Positions 35,400 to 44,482 of a DNA stretch of 64,000 nucleotides are shown here, piece by piece. The position numbers and the translations under genes are program-made. Origin of the DNA: Halobacillus dabanensis (lineage in GTDB: Bacteria > Bacillota > Bacilli > Bacillales > Halobacillaceae); assembly GCF_900114165.1 (NCBI RefSeq), contig NZ_FOSB01000002.1, forward strand, positions 496,001 to 560,000, written 5' to 3'. The notes beneath the pieces were generated by a model. That model was not told the origin of the DNA, searched no databases, and saw nothing but the letters and a program-made list of their open reading frames with translations. Numbering within the stretch: the stretch's first letter is position 1; each line of letters begins with the position of its first letter.

Positions 35400-35513
35400 T
35401 TAAAAATAAACGGGGCGATTTTAAGATACCTCTTATAAAAACGCATTTAAAACAGCATATTAAGCGATTACATAAATATTTTTTCTACGATCACCAGAAT
35501 GCCTCCACACTAA

Positions 35514-35527
35514 TGTTAACGCTTTCA
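35514..35527. promoter_or_regulatory. cre-like site in the frl intergenic region
   Basis: TGTTAACGCTTTCA fits the cre consensus with one mismatch (position 4). It lies about 40 bp upstream of the transport-operon -35. Confidence 0.6.
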
Positions 35528-35565
35528 TTTTTAAGTAATAAATTTGCAGATAATTCAAAAAACGT

Positions 35566-35592
35566 TTGACAATGGATATAACATTATATAAT
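35566..35592 (+). promoter_or_regulatory. Promoter of the fructosamine transport operon with operator 2
   Basis: TTGACA (35566-35571) and TATAAT (35587-35592) are 15 bp apart, shorter than ideal. Operator 2, ATAACATTAT (35578-35587), fills the spacer. Confidence 0.6.
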
Positions 35593-35775
35593 CTTATACT
35601 AACTTCAACAAATTTTTTGAGCTAAGGGAGGTGGATCCCAAGGAGTCTGTACACTCATTATTTTTTTATTGGTGATGCAAGAATGCTATGGACAAGCTTC
35701 ACTCAACAAAGTAAGTTAATTGAAAGTACATTTGTCCAAAAGTCCTACTTTTTAATTATTTGGGGAGGTAATTAG

Positions 35776-37065
35776 GTGAAACGTTTAATTTTTATGCTCA
35801 TGTTACTTTTTCTGACTTTGATTATTGCAGGCTGCTCTGGTTTCGCTCCTAACAAAGAAGCAAGTTCAGATTCTACTTCTGCTTCTTCAGATACAGACGC
35901 CGAAACTACTATTACATTCCTGCACCGCTGGCCAAACGAACCATACAAAACTTATTACAATGAAGTGATTGCTGAATTTGAGGAACAAAATCCAGATATT
36001 AATGTAGAACAGACTACTGCTCTGAACGACCAGTACAAACAAAAAGTTAACGTTATTATGGGTGGTGACACACCACCAGATGTTTTCTTTACATGGGTAG
36101 GAAAGTCATTCGGGGACAAGTTCATTAATGACGATATTGCTTTAGATATCTCAAGCTATTATGAAGAGGATAAAGAATGGTCTGAAAATATCATGGCCCA
36201 AGAGCCATTTATGAAGGATGGAAAGCATTACGGGGTTCCACTTTATACAGATTCAAAAGTCTTCTATTATAATAAGAATATTTTCGATCAATATGGGTTG
36301 GAAGCTCCAGAGACTTGGGATGAGTTTATTAGCACACTTCAAACATTAAAGGATAATGGCGAAACACCATTAATGTTAGGAAACAAGGCACCGTGGGCAG
36401 GAAGTCACTACCTGACTGCTGTTAACCAGCGCATGGTCAGTCAAGAAGTTGTGGAACAGGATTATACAACTCCTGAATTTACCGACCCGAAATATGTGGA
36501 GGCTTTGGAGAAGATCGAAGAACTATCTCCATATTTCAATGACAGCCCTAACTCTGTTGGACATGAAGAAGCAAGAAACTTCTTCCTAAACGAAGCGGCA
36601 GGCATTATGTTCATGGAAACATTCGAAGCACCATATTTGGAAGAAGCATCTTTCGAATGGGGAACATTCAACTTCCCTAGCATCACGGAAGGAGAAGGTT
36701 CAGACTCTGGGATCATCGGTGCTCCAGAAGGGTTCATGGTATCTAAAAAATCGGAAAACCCAGATGCAGCAATGAAGTTCCTTAAATTCCTTACATCGCA
36801 GCCTATGGGTGAGAAGCTAATGAAAGAAGTTGGCATGCCGAGTTCTGTCATCGGAGCTGTAAATGAAGATACAGCTTCCGAGAAAGAAATTGAGCTGACA
36901 AATATGATTGCGGAGAAAGAATATATCTTAAACTGGATTGATCAAGGAATTGAAACAACAGTTTCTAAACCTTACATGGATGGTGTCCAGATGCTGATCA
37001 GCGGCTCGAAAACTCCTGAAGAAATCATGGAACAAGTACTAGCTGAGGCAGAGAAAGTAGAGTAG
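35776..37065 (+). CDS. frlO: FrlO-like sugar/fructosamine ABC-transporter binding lipoprotein
   Basis: This 429-residue family-1 extracellular solute-binding protein starts with a lipoprotein signal ending in LIIAGC (C20 would be lipidated), a Ser/Thr/Asp-rich linker, then two lobes. The GTG start at 35776 follows GGGGAGG. Its place opposite the deglycases and ahead of two MalFG-type permeases matches FrlO. It should capture Amadori compounds such as fructosyl amino acids at the cell surface. A strong stem-loop follows (37081-37123), which often keeps binding-protein mRNA in excess. Confidence 0.85.
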   Translation: MKRLIFMLMLLFLTLIIAGCSGFAPNKEASSDSTSASSDTDAETTITFLHRWPNEPYKTYYNEVIAEFEEQNPDINVEQTTALNDQYKQKVNVIMGGDTPPDVFFTWVGKSFGDKFINDDIALDISSYYEEDKEWSENIMAQEPFMKDGKHYGVPLYTDSKVFYYNKNIFDQYGLEAPETWDEFISTLQTLKDNGETPLMLGNKAPWAGSHYLTAVNQRMVSQEVVEQDYTTPEFTDPKYVEALEKIEELSPYFNDSPNSVGHEEARNFFLNEAAGIMFMETFEAPYLEEASFEWGTFNFPSITEGEGSDSGIIGAPEGFMVSKKSENPDAAMKFLKFLTSQPMGEKLMKEVGMPSSVIGAVNEDTASEKEIELTNMIAEKEYILNWIDQGIETTVSKPYMDGVQMLISGSKTPEEIMEQVLAEAEKVE

Positions 37066-37080
37066 AAGATTTCAGAAAAA

Positions 37081-37123
37081 AGTAGTGTGGGCAGCTATAA
37101 CATGATAGCTGCTCCCCACTACT
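37081..37123 (+). other. Stem-loop after the binding-protein gene
   Basis: AGTAGTG-TGGG-AGCTAT pairs with ATAGCT-CCC-CACTACT with small bulges. There is no T tract. Probably stabilises the upstream mRNA or lowers read-through to the permeases. Confidence 0.7.
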
Positions 37124-37154
37124 GATTTCAATATTAAAGTAGAAGGTGTTAACT

Positions 37155-38036
37155 ATGACTGTGCTGAAAAGAAGATTAGGGCAATACTTATATCTCGCAC
37201 CAACTTTTTTAATGCTCCTATTATTTGTCTACTATCCTATCGGTGTTAACTTTGGATATAGCTTCTTTGAATTTAATTCATTTAACCCCGAAAAGTTATT
37301 TGTTAGCTTTGAAAATTATATCGAACTATTTCGGGACCCTATTTTCTACACTTCTTTAAAGAATAACCTTATGTATGTGGCAATCTCTTTCATCTTCCAG
37401 GTCTTAGGTGGTCTTGTATTAGCCGCTATTCTAGAGGATACCATTTTTAGAAAAGTAGCACCTTTTTTGCGTACCATTTACTTTATACCTGTGTTAATTT
37501 CGATGGCGGTTATCGGGATATTGTTCACTTACATTTATAATCCTGAAATCGGACTTTTAAATGCTTTTCTAGAGCTGATCGGCTTAGGTAATCTCGCTAC
37601 TGGTTGGTTAGGAAGTACAAACACAGCCATCTTTGCTGTTATTTTTGTATCACAATGGCAATCAGTTGGTTACGCAGCAATGCTGTATATCTTAACCATT
37701 CAAAAGATACCACAGGAATTATATGAAGCAGCTACAATTGATGGGGCTGGAAAAATAAAGCAGTTCCTATATGTTACGGTTCCTCAATCTAAAGAAATGA
37801 TGTTTGTATTATCGATCTACACGATTACAGGTTCTTTCCTTGTATTCAACGAAGTATATGTACTTACTGGTGGCGGACCATCTAATGCCTCTCAAGTACT
37901 TAGTACGTACCTGTTCGATAAAGCATTTGTAGATATGGAATCTGGTTATGCCTCTGCAATTGCAAATGTGATGTTAATACTTACATTAATTTTCTATTTC
38001 ATCCAAGGGAAAATATTTAAAACAGGAGAGGAGTAA
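37155..38036 (+). CDS. frlN: FrlN-like ABC-transporter permease (MalF/UgpA type)
   Basis: This 293-residue permease has six transmembrane helices and the cytoplasmic EAA motif YEAATIDGAGKIKQF near residue 192, which docks to the ATPase. The ATG at 37155 is used because AGAAGGTG is six bases upstream. It pairs with the next gene to form the channel. No ATPase gene is encoded in the locus; B. subtilis FrlNM relies on the shared ATPase MsmX, and the same is likely here. Confidence 0.9.
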   Translation: MTVLKRRLGQYLYLAPTFLMLLLFVYYPIGVNFGYSFFEFNSFNPEKLFVSFENYIELFRDPIFYTSLKNNLMYVAISFIFQVLGGLVLAAILEDTIFRKVAPFLRTIYFIPVLISMAVIGILFTYIYNPEIGLLNAFLELIGLGNLATGWLGSTNTAIFAVIFVSQWQSVGYAAMLYILTIQKIPQELYEAATIDGAGKIKQFLYVTVPQSKEMMFVLSIYTITGSFLVFNEVYVLTGGGPSNASQVLSTYLFDKAFVDMESGYASAIANVMLILTLIFYFIQGKIFKTGEE

Positions 38037-38042
38037 ACGATC

Positions 38043-38981
38043 ATGGAAAGTCTTGAAAGAAGTACAAACCTACCTAACCGGCCGGACCAATCAAACAATT
38101 CAAAACAACCAAACCTGAGACTACCTCCTAAGAATGACATTTCTAAAAAGAAAAAGTTCAATGCCGGCAAGATAGGTGTCGCGTTTGTATCCCTTATCCT
38201 GTTCATTTACTTTATCGCCATTGCTTACCCATTGTTTTGGATGGTAATCAATTCATTTAAAACGACGCAAGAGATATTTACTAGTAGCTGGACATTACCA
38301 GAAACTTGGCTGGTTTCCAACTATATAGAAGCCTGGAATCTAGGGGTTTCCACTTACTTTTTCAACAGTGTCATCATTACAGGTTTCACGTGTGCGATAA
38401 CCGTGTTCTTTGCCGCCTTATGTGCATACGGATTGTCCAGATTCAACTTACCCGGGGAAAAAACGTTATTACTGCTTGTTTCTGCAGGTTTGATGTTCGC
38501 ACCACAGGTCGGACTGATCCCGCTATACGAATTATCACAATTACTGGGGATTTATGACACCTACTGGGCATTGATTTTACCATATGCAGCCTACCGTCTA
38601 CCGTTAGCAGTATTGATTATTCGTGCATATTTTCTATCGATTCCGAAAGAGCTGGAAGAAGCTGCTCGAATCGACGGTTGCTCGAATTTCGGTGTATTCA
38701 TGAGAATATTCCTACCAATGAGCATCCCTATCTTGTTTACAGCAGTCATCCTAACGGCATACTTTGCTTGGAATGAAATTCTATTTTCTGTTATTTTCAT
38801 TGAAAGCGAGGAATTAAAGCCGATCACAGCAGGCCTATTGATATTTAAAGATGCGCTAAGAACCGATTGGGGTATCCTGATGGCTGGACTTGTAATGTCT
38901 GCTGTCCCACTAATCATATTATTTATTTTCGCACAGAAATATTTCATCCGAGGACTTGCGGCTGGAAGTGTAAAAGGATAA
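38043..38981 (+). CDS. frlM: FrlM-like ABC-transporter permease (MalG/UgpE type)
   Basis: This 312-residue permease has a polar, Asn/Pro/Lys-rich N-terminal tail of about 45 residues, then six helices and the EAA motif EEAARIDGCSNFGVF near residue 210. It completes the importer with FrlN. The tail is longer than usual in the family. It begins six bases after FrlN with GGAGAGGAG and is followed by a terminator. Confidence 0.9.
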   Translation: MESLERSTNLPNRPDQSNNSKQPNLRLPPKNDISKKKKFNAGKIGVAFVSLILFIYFIAIAYPLFWMVINSFKTTQEIFTSSWTLPETWLVSNYIEAWNLGVSTYFFNSVIITGFTCAITVFFAALCAYGLSRFNLPGEKTLLLLVSAGLMFAPQVGLIPLYELSQLLGIYDTYWALILPYAAYRLPLAVLIIRAYFLSIPKELEEAARIDGCSNFGVFMRIFLPMSIPILFTAVILTAYFAWNEILFSVIFIESEELKPITAGLLIFKDALRTDWGILMAGLVMSAVPLIILFIFAQKYFIRGLAAGSVKG

Positions 38982-38989
38982 CTTCCTCT

Positions 38990-39033
38990 CCCCTATTCCC
39001 ATGTTCCTTTTTCATGGGTTAGGGGATTACTTT
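38990..39033 (+). terminator. Terminator of the transport operon
   Basis: CCCCTA (38990) with CCCATG pair with CATGGG and TAGGGG (to 39025); a T-rich stretch follows. Confidence 0.75.
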
Positions 39034-39084
39034 TCGCCCCGGCCAGTCAATTTCTTTAATTGCAACCAATCACATTTAACACTA

Positions 39085-39098
39085 TCATAATATTATGA
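39085..39098. promoter_or_regulatory. Perfect palindrome upstream of the GntR gene (operator 3)
   Basis: TCATAATATTATGA is its own reverse complement and holds the ATAATATTAT core shared with the frl intergenic operators. Likely autoregulation. Confidence 0.7.
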
Positions 39099-39124
39099 AT
39101 CTCATTTAGAAGGGAACAGGCGAA

Positions 39125-39868
39125 ATGAAGTTAAATAATGCAAGCTCTAAACCGCTGTACATGCAAGTCAAAGAATTAATCACTGCTGATATTGAAAACG
39201 GTATCTATAAGCCCGGTGAGCAGCTATCTTCCGAGTCCGAATTATGCCGAGTGTATGATACAAGTCGAATCACGATCAGACGTGCGATACTCGATTTAGT
39301 TGATGAAGGCGTTCTAACAAGGCAACAAGGCAAAGGGACATTTGTAAATGAAGGGAAAATACAACGAGAATTAATTGCAATGAGCGGGTTTTCACAGTTT
39401 GTCGAGGAAATGGGGGAAGTACCGAAAACATCCATTTTATCCATTGAAAAAGTGGTTGCCTCAGAATTCAAACCAAAGTTAGCGGAAGTTTTGAAAGAAA
39501 ACCAACACACTCCACTATTGGAATTAAGAAGATTACACTTTTTAGGCGACACCCCGATGATTTACGAAGCAAGCTATTATTCCTTATCTCGTTTCCCTAA
39601 CCTTGAAAACTTAATTAAGGAAAATCCTTCTACTTATCAAACCCTGAAGAAGCATTATGACGTCCAACCAATGTTTAATGAAAAGAAATTAAACGGTAAA
39701 ACAGCAACAACAGATGTAGCTGATTACTTGAATATCTCAAAAGGCTCACCATTATTTGAAATGGAGGAATTAGTTTCATGCGATTATAATATTCCAATTC
39801 ACTTTTCAACTTCGTTATTACCAGCCAATAAGGTTACATTTACATTAAACAGCTCCTTTAAGAGGTGA
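39125..39868 (+). CDS. frlR: FrlR-like GntR/HutC-type (UTRA) regulator
   Basis: This 247-residue protein has an N-terminal GntR winged helix (residues 1-75, with SELCRVYDTSRITIRRAILDL) and a C-terminal UTRA ligand-binding domain. UTRA-domain repressors often sense a phosphorylated sugar; B. subtilis FrlR responds to a phosphorylated fructosamine. It follows the transport operon, separated by a terminator, and has its own palindromic operator. The regulator of the whole frl locus by position and by shared operator motif. Confidence 0.87.
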   Translation: MKLNNASSKPLYMQVKELITADIENGIYKPGEQLSSESELCRVYDTSRITIRRAILDLVDEGVLTRQQGKGTFVNEGKIQRELIAMSGFSQFVEEMGEVPKTSILSIEKVVASEFKPKLAEVLKENQHTPLLELRRLHFLGDTPMIYEASYYSLSRFPNLENLIKENPSTYQTLKKHYDVQPMFNEKKLNGKTATTDVADYLNISKGSPLFEMEELVSCDYNIPIHFSTSLLPANKVTFTLNSSFKR

Positions 39869-39938
39869 AAATCCAGTCGGATCCGCTACCATTCTATTCA
39901 CTTTCCTTACTTTTAAAAATCCAACCTCAGAGAAGTAG

Positions 39939-39996
39939 AAGCACCTAAAACTTTGCAAAGAGTGCAAGAAACTCTTATGCAAAATTATGGGTGCTT
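39939..39996. other. Nested long stem-loop in a gene-free stretch
   Basis: Three successive paired blocks, AAGCACC/GGTGCTT, TTTGCA/TGCAAA and AGAGT/ACTCT, are nested in one 58-base hairpin. It could terminate the regulator mRNA, but no strong T tract follows. The rest of 39869-40190 holds no gene I can support. Confidence 0.65.
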
Positions 39997-40190
39997 ATTT
40001 GTGTATATACCCCTATTTTTTGGGCTTAGTTTGGGCTTTGATTGTTGCCCCTATTGATCGTCTTTCCTAAGCTCTTACTTATTATCACGTAGTGGTGTAT
40101 CCAGTTTGAGCACTGTGCTGCAACCCTTAGGAAGTAGAATGTTCAAGGTGAATGAAGCACACAAAATTAAAAATCACCCTTATATTACGA

Positions 40191-40230
40191 CTCCTTGAGG
40201 ATACTACCATAGTGGGGGAGGCACCAAAAC
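40191..40230 (+). repeat. Short dispersed repeat, copy 4
   Basis: CTCCTTGAGGATACTACCAT followed by AGTGGGGGAGGCACCAAAAC. The left half is diverged, the right half typical. Confidence 0.55.
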
Positions 40231-40237
40231 TCAAAAA

Positions 40238-40270
40238 GAAAAAATGACCCAAAAGGTAGTTTTTGGGTCA
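40238..40270 (-). terminator. Terminator of the amino-acid permease gene
   Basis: TGACCCAAAA (40245-40254) pairs perfectly with TTTTGGGTCA (40261-40270); on the minus strand a long T tract follows. Confidence 0.92.
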
Positions 40271-40301
40271 GCCTTTTAATCCTGCTATTTTGTTTATTAT
40301 T

Positions 40302-41654
40302 CTATGAAGATAACCTCTCCTCTTCAGGACTTTCCAAGCGCATCTCAGGTGGTTGCTGTTTGAACATTTTTGTCAGGAATAATAAATAGATGAACCCGCA
40401 TGCAGCCCACATGCCCCCGAGAAGTAGAGCATTTCTATCTAAATTGCTCCAGAGCCATATGTTCACACTTACACCGAGTAGAGGGATAACCAAGTACAAA
40501 ACTGTTTCTTTAGGCGTTCTTTTATTCCCTTTTATAAAATAGTAACTAATGACAGAGAGGTTTACGAAAGCAAAGGCAGCAAATGCTCCGAAATTGATGA
40601 ATGAAGTGGAGGTTGCTACATCAAGCCCAAGAGCCAAAAGCGAAATGCTCCCTACTATTAACAAGTTAAACACAGGCGTTTTGAATTTAGGGTGAATATA
40701 GCCGAAAATTTTCTTAGGGAGAACGGAGTCGCGTCCCATTACATATAAAATACGACCAGCACTTGCTTGAGCAGAAAGGGCTGAGGCAAAGGAGCTGACA
40801 ATAAGACCAGCGATAAAGACGGATTCAAATAACGATCCCCCGACCATTCGTATAACCTCATATCCACCAGAATTCACATCATTGTATTGATAACTTGGGT
40901 GTACGACTTGTGCGAGATAGGAAACAACTATAAAAATACCTCCACAAATTAATACGGATAGTATAGTAGCTTTCGGTATTGTTTTCTGAGGTTCGATTGT
41001 TTCTTCTGATAAAGTGGAAATAGCATCAAAACCTAAGAAAGAGTAAACGGCTATGGCTGCACCAGCAAGGACTATAGGCATGGATGTTTCCGGTGTGAAT
41101 AACGGTTTCACTGAAAATAACGAAGCCCCTGTGCCACCAAGAAGTGTGTTGATGCTTAACCCGATGAATATAGCGATGACCAGGAATTGGAACATCATCA
41201 ACCAAAAGTTCAATTTTGCAGCAACTTTGATGCCTAAAATATTGATTACAGTCGGTGGTGCAATGAATAATAATACCGCGACCCAGAACGGTAAAGCAGG
41301 AATAGCAGCAGATAATGTATAGGCAGTCAGGACACAAATCGCCATCGGTAAAAACATGTAGTCTAATAACAAAGCCCAGCCGACCATGAATCCTAGGTTT
41401 GAACTAATGGACTTTCGCACATAAGTATATGCCGATCCTGCAACTGGAAATGCTTTGATCATTTGACAATAGCTATAAGCAGTAAATAACATAGCAATGA
41501 TGGTGAATAGATATGCAGTTACGATTGCACCTTTCGTCACCTCAGATAGAACACCAAACGTCGTAAACACAACGACGGGTGTCATGTAAGCGATGCCGAA
41601 TAAAGTCACTGGCATTAAGGTAAGTGTTCGTTTCAACGAATCACTCGTGTTCAT
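40302..41654 (-). CDS. APC-superfamily amino-acid permease
   Basis: This 450-residue transporter has 12 predicted helices and APC landmarks (GIAYMTPVVVFTTFG near the N-terminus, GFDAISTLSEETIEPQKTIPKA near residue 210). It takes up amino acids or amines; the branch resembles putrescine and GABA-type carriers. It follows the carbon-nitrogen hydrolase by 89 bp and neighbours GabR, GabT and GabD, so GABA, putrescine or a related amine is a plausible substrate. Full length. Confidence 0.88.
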   Translation of the reverse strand: MNTSDSLKRTLTLMPVTLFGIAYMTPVVVFTTFGVLSEVTKGAIVTAYLFTIIAMLFTAYSYCQMIKAFPVAGSAYTYVRKSISSNLGFMVGWALLLDYMFLPMAICVLTAYTLSAAIPALPFWVAVLLFIAPPTVINILGIKVAAKLNFWLMMFQFLVIAIFIGLSINTLLGGTGASLFSVKPLFTPETSMPIVLAGAAIAVYSFLGFDAISTLSEETIEPQKTIPKATILSVLICGGIFIVVSYLAQVVHPSYQYNDVNSGGYEVIRMVGGSLFESVFIAGLIVSSFASALSAQASAGRILYVMGRDSVLPKKIFGYIHPKFKTPVFNLLIVGSISLLALGLDVATSTSFINFGAFAAFAFVNLSVISYYFIKGNKRTPKETVLYLVIPLLGVSVNIWLWSNLDRNALLLGGMWAACGFIYLLFLTKMFKQQPPEMRLESPEEERLSS

Positions 41655-41743
41655 ATAGACCCCTCCCTTTCATTCCTATCCATTATTAGTTCATAACCCC
41701 TCTTTGTCTTTATTTTCATGAATCTATCAACTCTTTTTCCTTT

Positions 41744-42571
41744 CTAGATTTCCACTTCTACGATCCCATTAGAATCTTCTTTTAATTTCTGTTTTATGTT
41801 GTTCGTTCTTCGCTCATTCAAATAGTGATAGTGCTGTCTGCTTTCATCAACCATCGATAAATCAATAGTAGAAGAGAGAATCTCCTCTTTATCTGTACTC
41901 GCTTCAACGACAATTCGTCCATATGGATCGGAAATCATACTGCCACCAACATAGTGGTTACCATCGTTATCATCGCCAACCCGGTTGGCCATTGCCACAA
42001 ATATTTGATTTTCTTGGGCGCGTGCTTGAATCGCCGTACGGTGAACTGGGCCATAAGGATGCATATTGCCATCTGTTACAAGCAATAATTCAGCCCCCAA
42101 ACTTGCAACAGTCCGTGCTGTTTCTGGAAATTCAATGTCATAACAAATGAGTAATCCGAGGTGAGTATTCTTCCATGAGCAACTGCGAAACTTATTACCA
42201 GCTTCCACTCTGACAGACTCCCCGACCCAGAGATGTGTCTTGCGATAGGAAAGAATCAACCCACTAGGTCCTACAAGAATCGTAGTATTATAAACATTTT
42301 CGTCTTCTCTTTCATACAAACCAGTCACAATTGTGGTATTCGCTTCTTGTGCCTTTTGTTCCAGATGTTTCACTACTGAACCTTCCAGGGATTGAGCTAA
42401 CGAGTGGCAGATATCTCTTGATGGGAATCCCATTGTATAGGTTTCAGGAAACACAACCACATCATGTGATGATCCATGCTCATCGATGATCCGATCCATA
42501 CGGGTGAGATTGTCGTCGAGCTGCCCATCTTCACAAGCTAATTGGGCTAACGCAATTCTTACTTTTTCCAT
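41744..42571 (-). CDS. Carbon-nitrogen hydrolase (nitrilase superfamily)
   Basis: This 275-residue enzyme has the nitrilase-superfamily triad: Glu in FPETYTMGF (E43), Lys in YRKTHLW (near 114) and Cys in LICYDIEFPE (near 149). Such enzymes hydrolyse amides or carbamoyl compounds. The start at 42571 follows AAAAGGAG. Together with the permease and the GabTD pair, it could release a GABA- or beta-alanine-type amino acid from an amide, but the substrate is unproven. Length is typical of amidase-branch members. Confidence 0.87.
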   Translation of the reverse strand: MEKVRIALAQLACEDGQLDDNLTRMDRIIDEHGSSHDVVVFPETYTMGFPSRDICHSLAQSLEGSVVKHLEQKAQEANTTIVTGLYEREDENVYNTTILVGPSGLILSYRKTHLWVGESVRVEAGNKFRSCSWKNTHLGLLICYDIEFPETARTVASLGAELLLVTDGNMHPYGPVHRTAIQARAQENQIFVAMANRVGDDNDGNHYVGGSMISDPYGRIVVEASTDKEEILSSTIDLSMVDESRQHYHYLNERRTNNIKQKLKEDSNGIVEVEI

Positions 42572-42892
42572 AAAAAATTCTCCTTTTCTCATTTATTACC
42601 TTAACCTTTCCCATCACAAATTTCGTTGTCATACCATCCCTTTCTCCTTTTCATCTGTATTACTTTCTCATAACGGAATACAATATGGACTTGATGCGGC
42701 ATAGGCTTTTCATTCATTTAGTAGTGGAAGTCGATGGGTTGCATATCATTACATATGGACACTAGTAAGTTAGTTTTACGTCTCCTGATGGGAGGATCCA
42801 TCATAAACATTTAAAGAATGGAAGGAAGAAGTTACTCTTTCGACCATCACTTTTTCTTAATATATTGATAATTATGACAATTGGTTGGTTTA

Positions 42893-42926
42893 AAGAAAAG
42901 TACCAGTTTTTCAAATCGACTGGTAC
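42893..42926 (-). terminator. Terminator of the GabR-like gene
   Basis: GTACCAGT (42900-42907) pairs perfectly with ACTGGTAC (42919-42926); TTTTCTTT follows on the minus strand. The remaining spacer, 42572-42892, shows no supported gene. Confidence 0.85.
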
Positions 42927-42958
42927 CAGATAAAAGAGTATTACAGCATTTTGACTCA

Positions 42959-44374
42959 TCATTTTATAATTCGGCGCAACCTACCTACTGCTTCAGGTAT
43001 ATCTTCCACTTTGATTGTTGCAAATCCCAAAACCAGACTAATCCCATTTCCCGCTCCTTTATATTTATTGTTTAATGTAAATCGTTCGATTGAATATAGT
43101 TCCAACTTTTCCTTTTCCGCTCTTTCATGAATTTCCTCATATCCTCGATTTGTTTTAAGATGAGCGAAAAAATGCAGTCCAGCCGGGACGTCTTTTATGT
43201 CGATATCATCCTTAAAAGTTTCCTGCAGCTGTTTCATTAACAACTTTCGTTTCGTTTCATAATGAAGATTCATTCGCTTGATATGTCTCTCGTATTCTCC
43301 ACTTTCAATAAAGTAATGAAGAGTAAATAAACTGAGTGAATTACTTCCATGAATATAATTGGAATACTGGTGGCGATATGTTCTTAATAATTCAGGCGGC
43401 AGGACCATATAACTTATTCTTAAGCTGGGTAATAATGTTTTGGAAAAGGTTCCCGTATAGACCACCCGTTGATTACGGTCCAGACTTTGTAGAGATGGAA
43501 TATTATCCGTACCATATTTGAACTCACTGTCATAATCATCTTCCACTATGTATCGTTCATTAGATAGAGCGGCCCAATTCAATAGTTCTATACGACGGGA
43601 AATCGGCATGATGATTCCAGTAGGAAACTGGTGAGATGGTGTAATAAATAATATGTTTGGATCCCCCACCTCCACTTCGTTTATATCTATTCCTTTTTTG
43701 TCGAGATTAATGGGGGAAACATTAAATTTCATACTTTGCAGGAGAGAATAAATTCGGGAATATCCTGGATTCTCCACACCAACTTTAGTGGACTCCTTTT
43801 GAAGGGTCATGAGTTGGCGGATTAACGGTTGCGTTCCTCCACCGATGATGATTTGCTCCGGCTCACATCTCACCCCTCGTGTCAATGCGATCATTCGGGA
43901 GATTGTTTCCCTTACGAGGTAGGGCCCTTGTGGGTGGGTAATTTCAGAAAGTTCTTCCTGATGATTCTTAATCGCCTCGTTTTGGCATTTTAACCATTTC
44001 TTAAATGGAAATTTGGAAATATCCGCAGTCATATGCGACAGAGACAACCAACCTTCCTTGATAGAGTGCTTCTCTCTCAAATCATTTGGTAAATCAGGGG
44101 GTGCTTTCTCTTGTTGACCAATAAATTGGTTGATATTTTCGACAAAATACCCTTTTCTTTCGATCGTATAAATATATCCTTCAGCTAAGAGTTGACCATA
44201 CGCATTGGAAACGGAATTAATACTGACTTGGAATCGGTCTGCCAATACCCTCTTGGAAGGCAACTTTTCATCCACCTCTATTTTCCCTTGTAAGATCGAT
44301 TCCTTTATCCCTGCGTAAATCTGTTGATAGATATACTTACCCTGGCTTGTTTTGTCTATTTGTAAAAAAATCAT
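42959..44374 (-). CDS. gabR: GabR/MocR-type PLP-dependent regulator
   Basis: This 471-residue fusion regulator has a GntR winged helix (residues about 10-75, LPSKRVLADRFQVSINSVSNAY) joined to an aminotransferase-like domain; the PLP-lysine lies in YTGTFSKTLLPSLR (near residue 312), with IVEDDYDSEFKY upstream. MocR proteins bind GABA through PLP and switch on gabT. It is divergent from the gabT-gabD pair across about 108 bp, the same layout as B. subtilis gabR-gabTD. Confidence 0.9.
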   Translation of the reverse strand: MIFLQIDKTSQGKYIYQQIYAGIKESILQGKIEVDEKLPSKRVLADRFQVSINSVSNAYGQLLAEGYIYTIERKGYFVENINQFIGQQEKAPPDLPNDLREKHSIKEGWLSLSHMTADISKFPFKKWLKCQNEAIKNHQEELSEITHPQGPYLVRETISRMIALTRGVRCEPEQIIIGGGTQPLIRQLMTLQKESTKVGVENPGYSRIYSLLQSMKFNVSPINLDKKGIDINEVEVGDPNILFITPSHQFPTGIIMPISRRIELLNWAALSNERYIVEDDYDSEFKYGTDNIPSLQSLDRNQRVVYTGTFSKTLLPSLRISYMVLPPELLRTYRHQYSNYIHGSNSLSLFTLHYFIESGEYERHIKRMNLHYETKRKLLMKQLQETFKDDIDIKDVPAGLHFFAHLKTNRGYEEIHERAEKEKLELYSIERFTLNNKYKGAGNGISLVLGFATIKVEDIPEAVGRLRRIIK

Positions 44375-44413
44375 AGGTTATTCTCCTTCCATCTGGTCCC
44401 TAACAAAAGTCAA

Positions 44414-44439
44414 AACTGGCTCTTTTCATTATACCAGTT
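44414..44439. promoter_or_regulatory. Candidate GabR operator
   Basis: AACTGG (44414-44419) and CCAGTT (44434-44439) form an inverted repeat with 14 bases between; the right arm also contains ATACCA, the word bound by B. subtilis GabR. A partial CTGGT copy lies near 44393. Confidence 0.55.
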
Positions 44440-44482
44440 AATTGTCAAAATAGTCTATATACATGAGATGGAGGGATTATCA

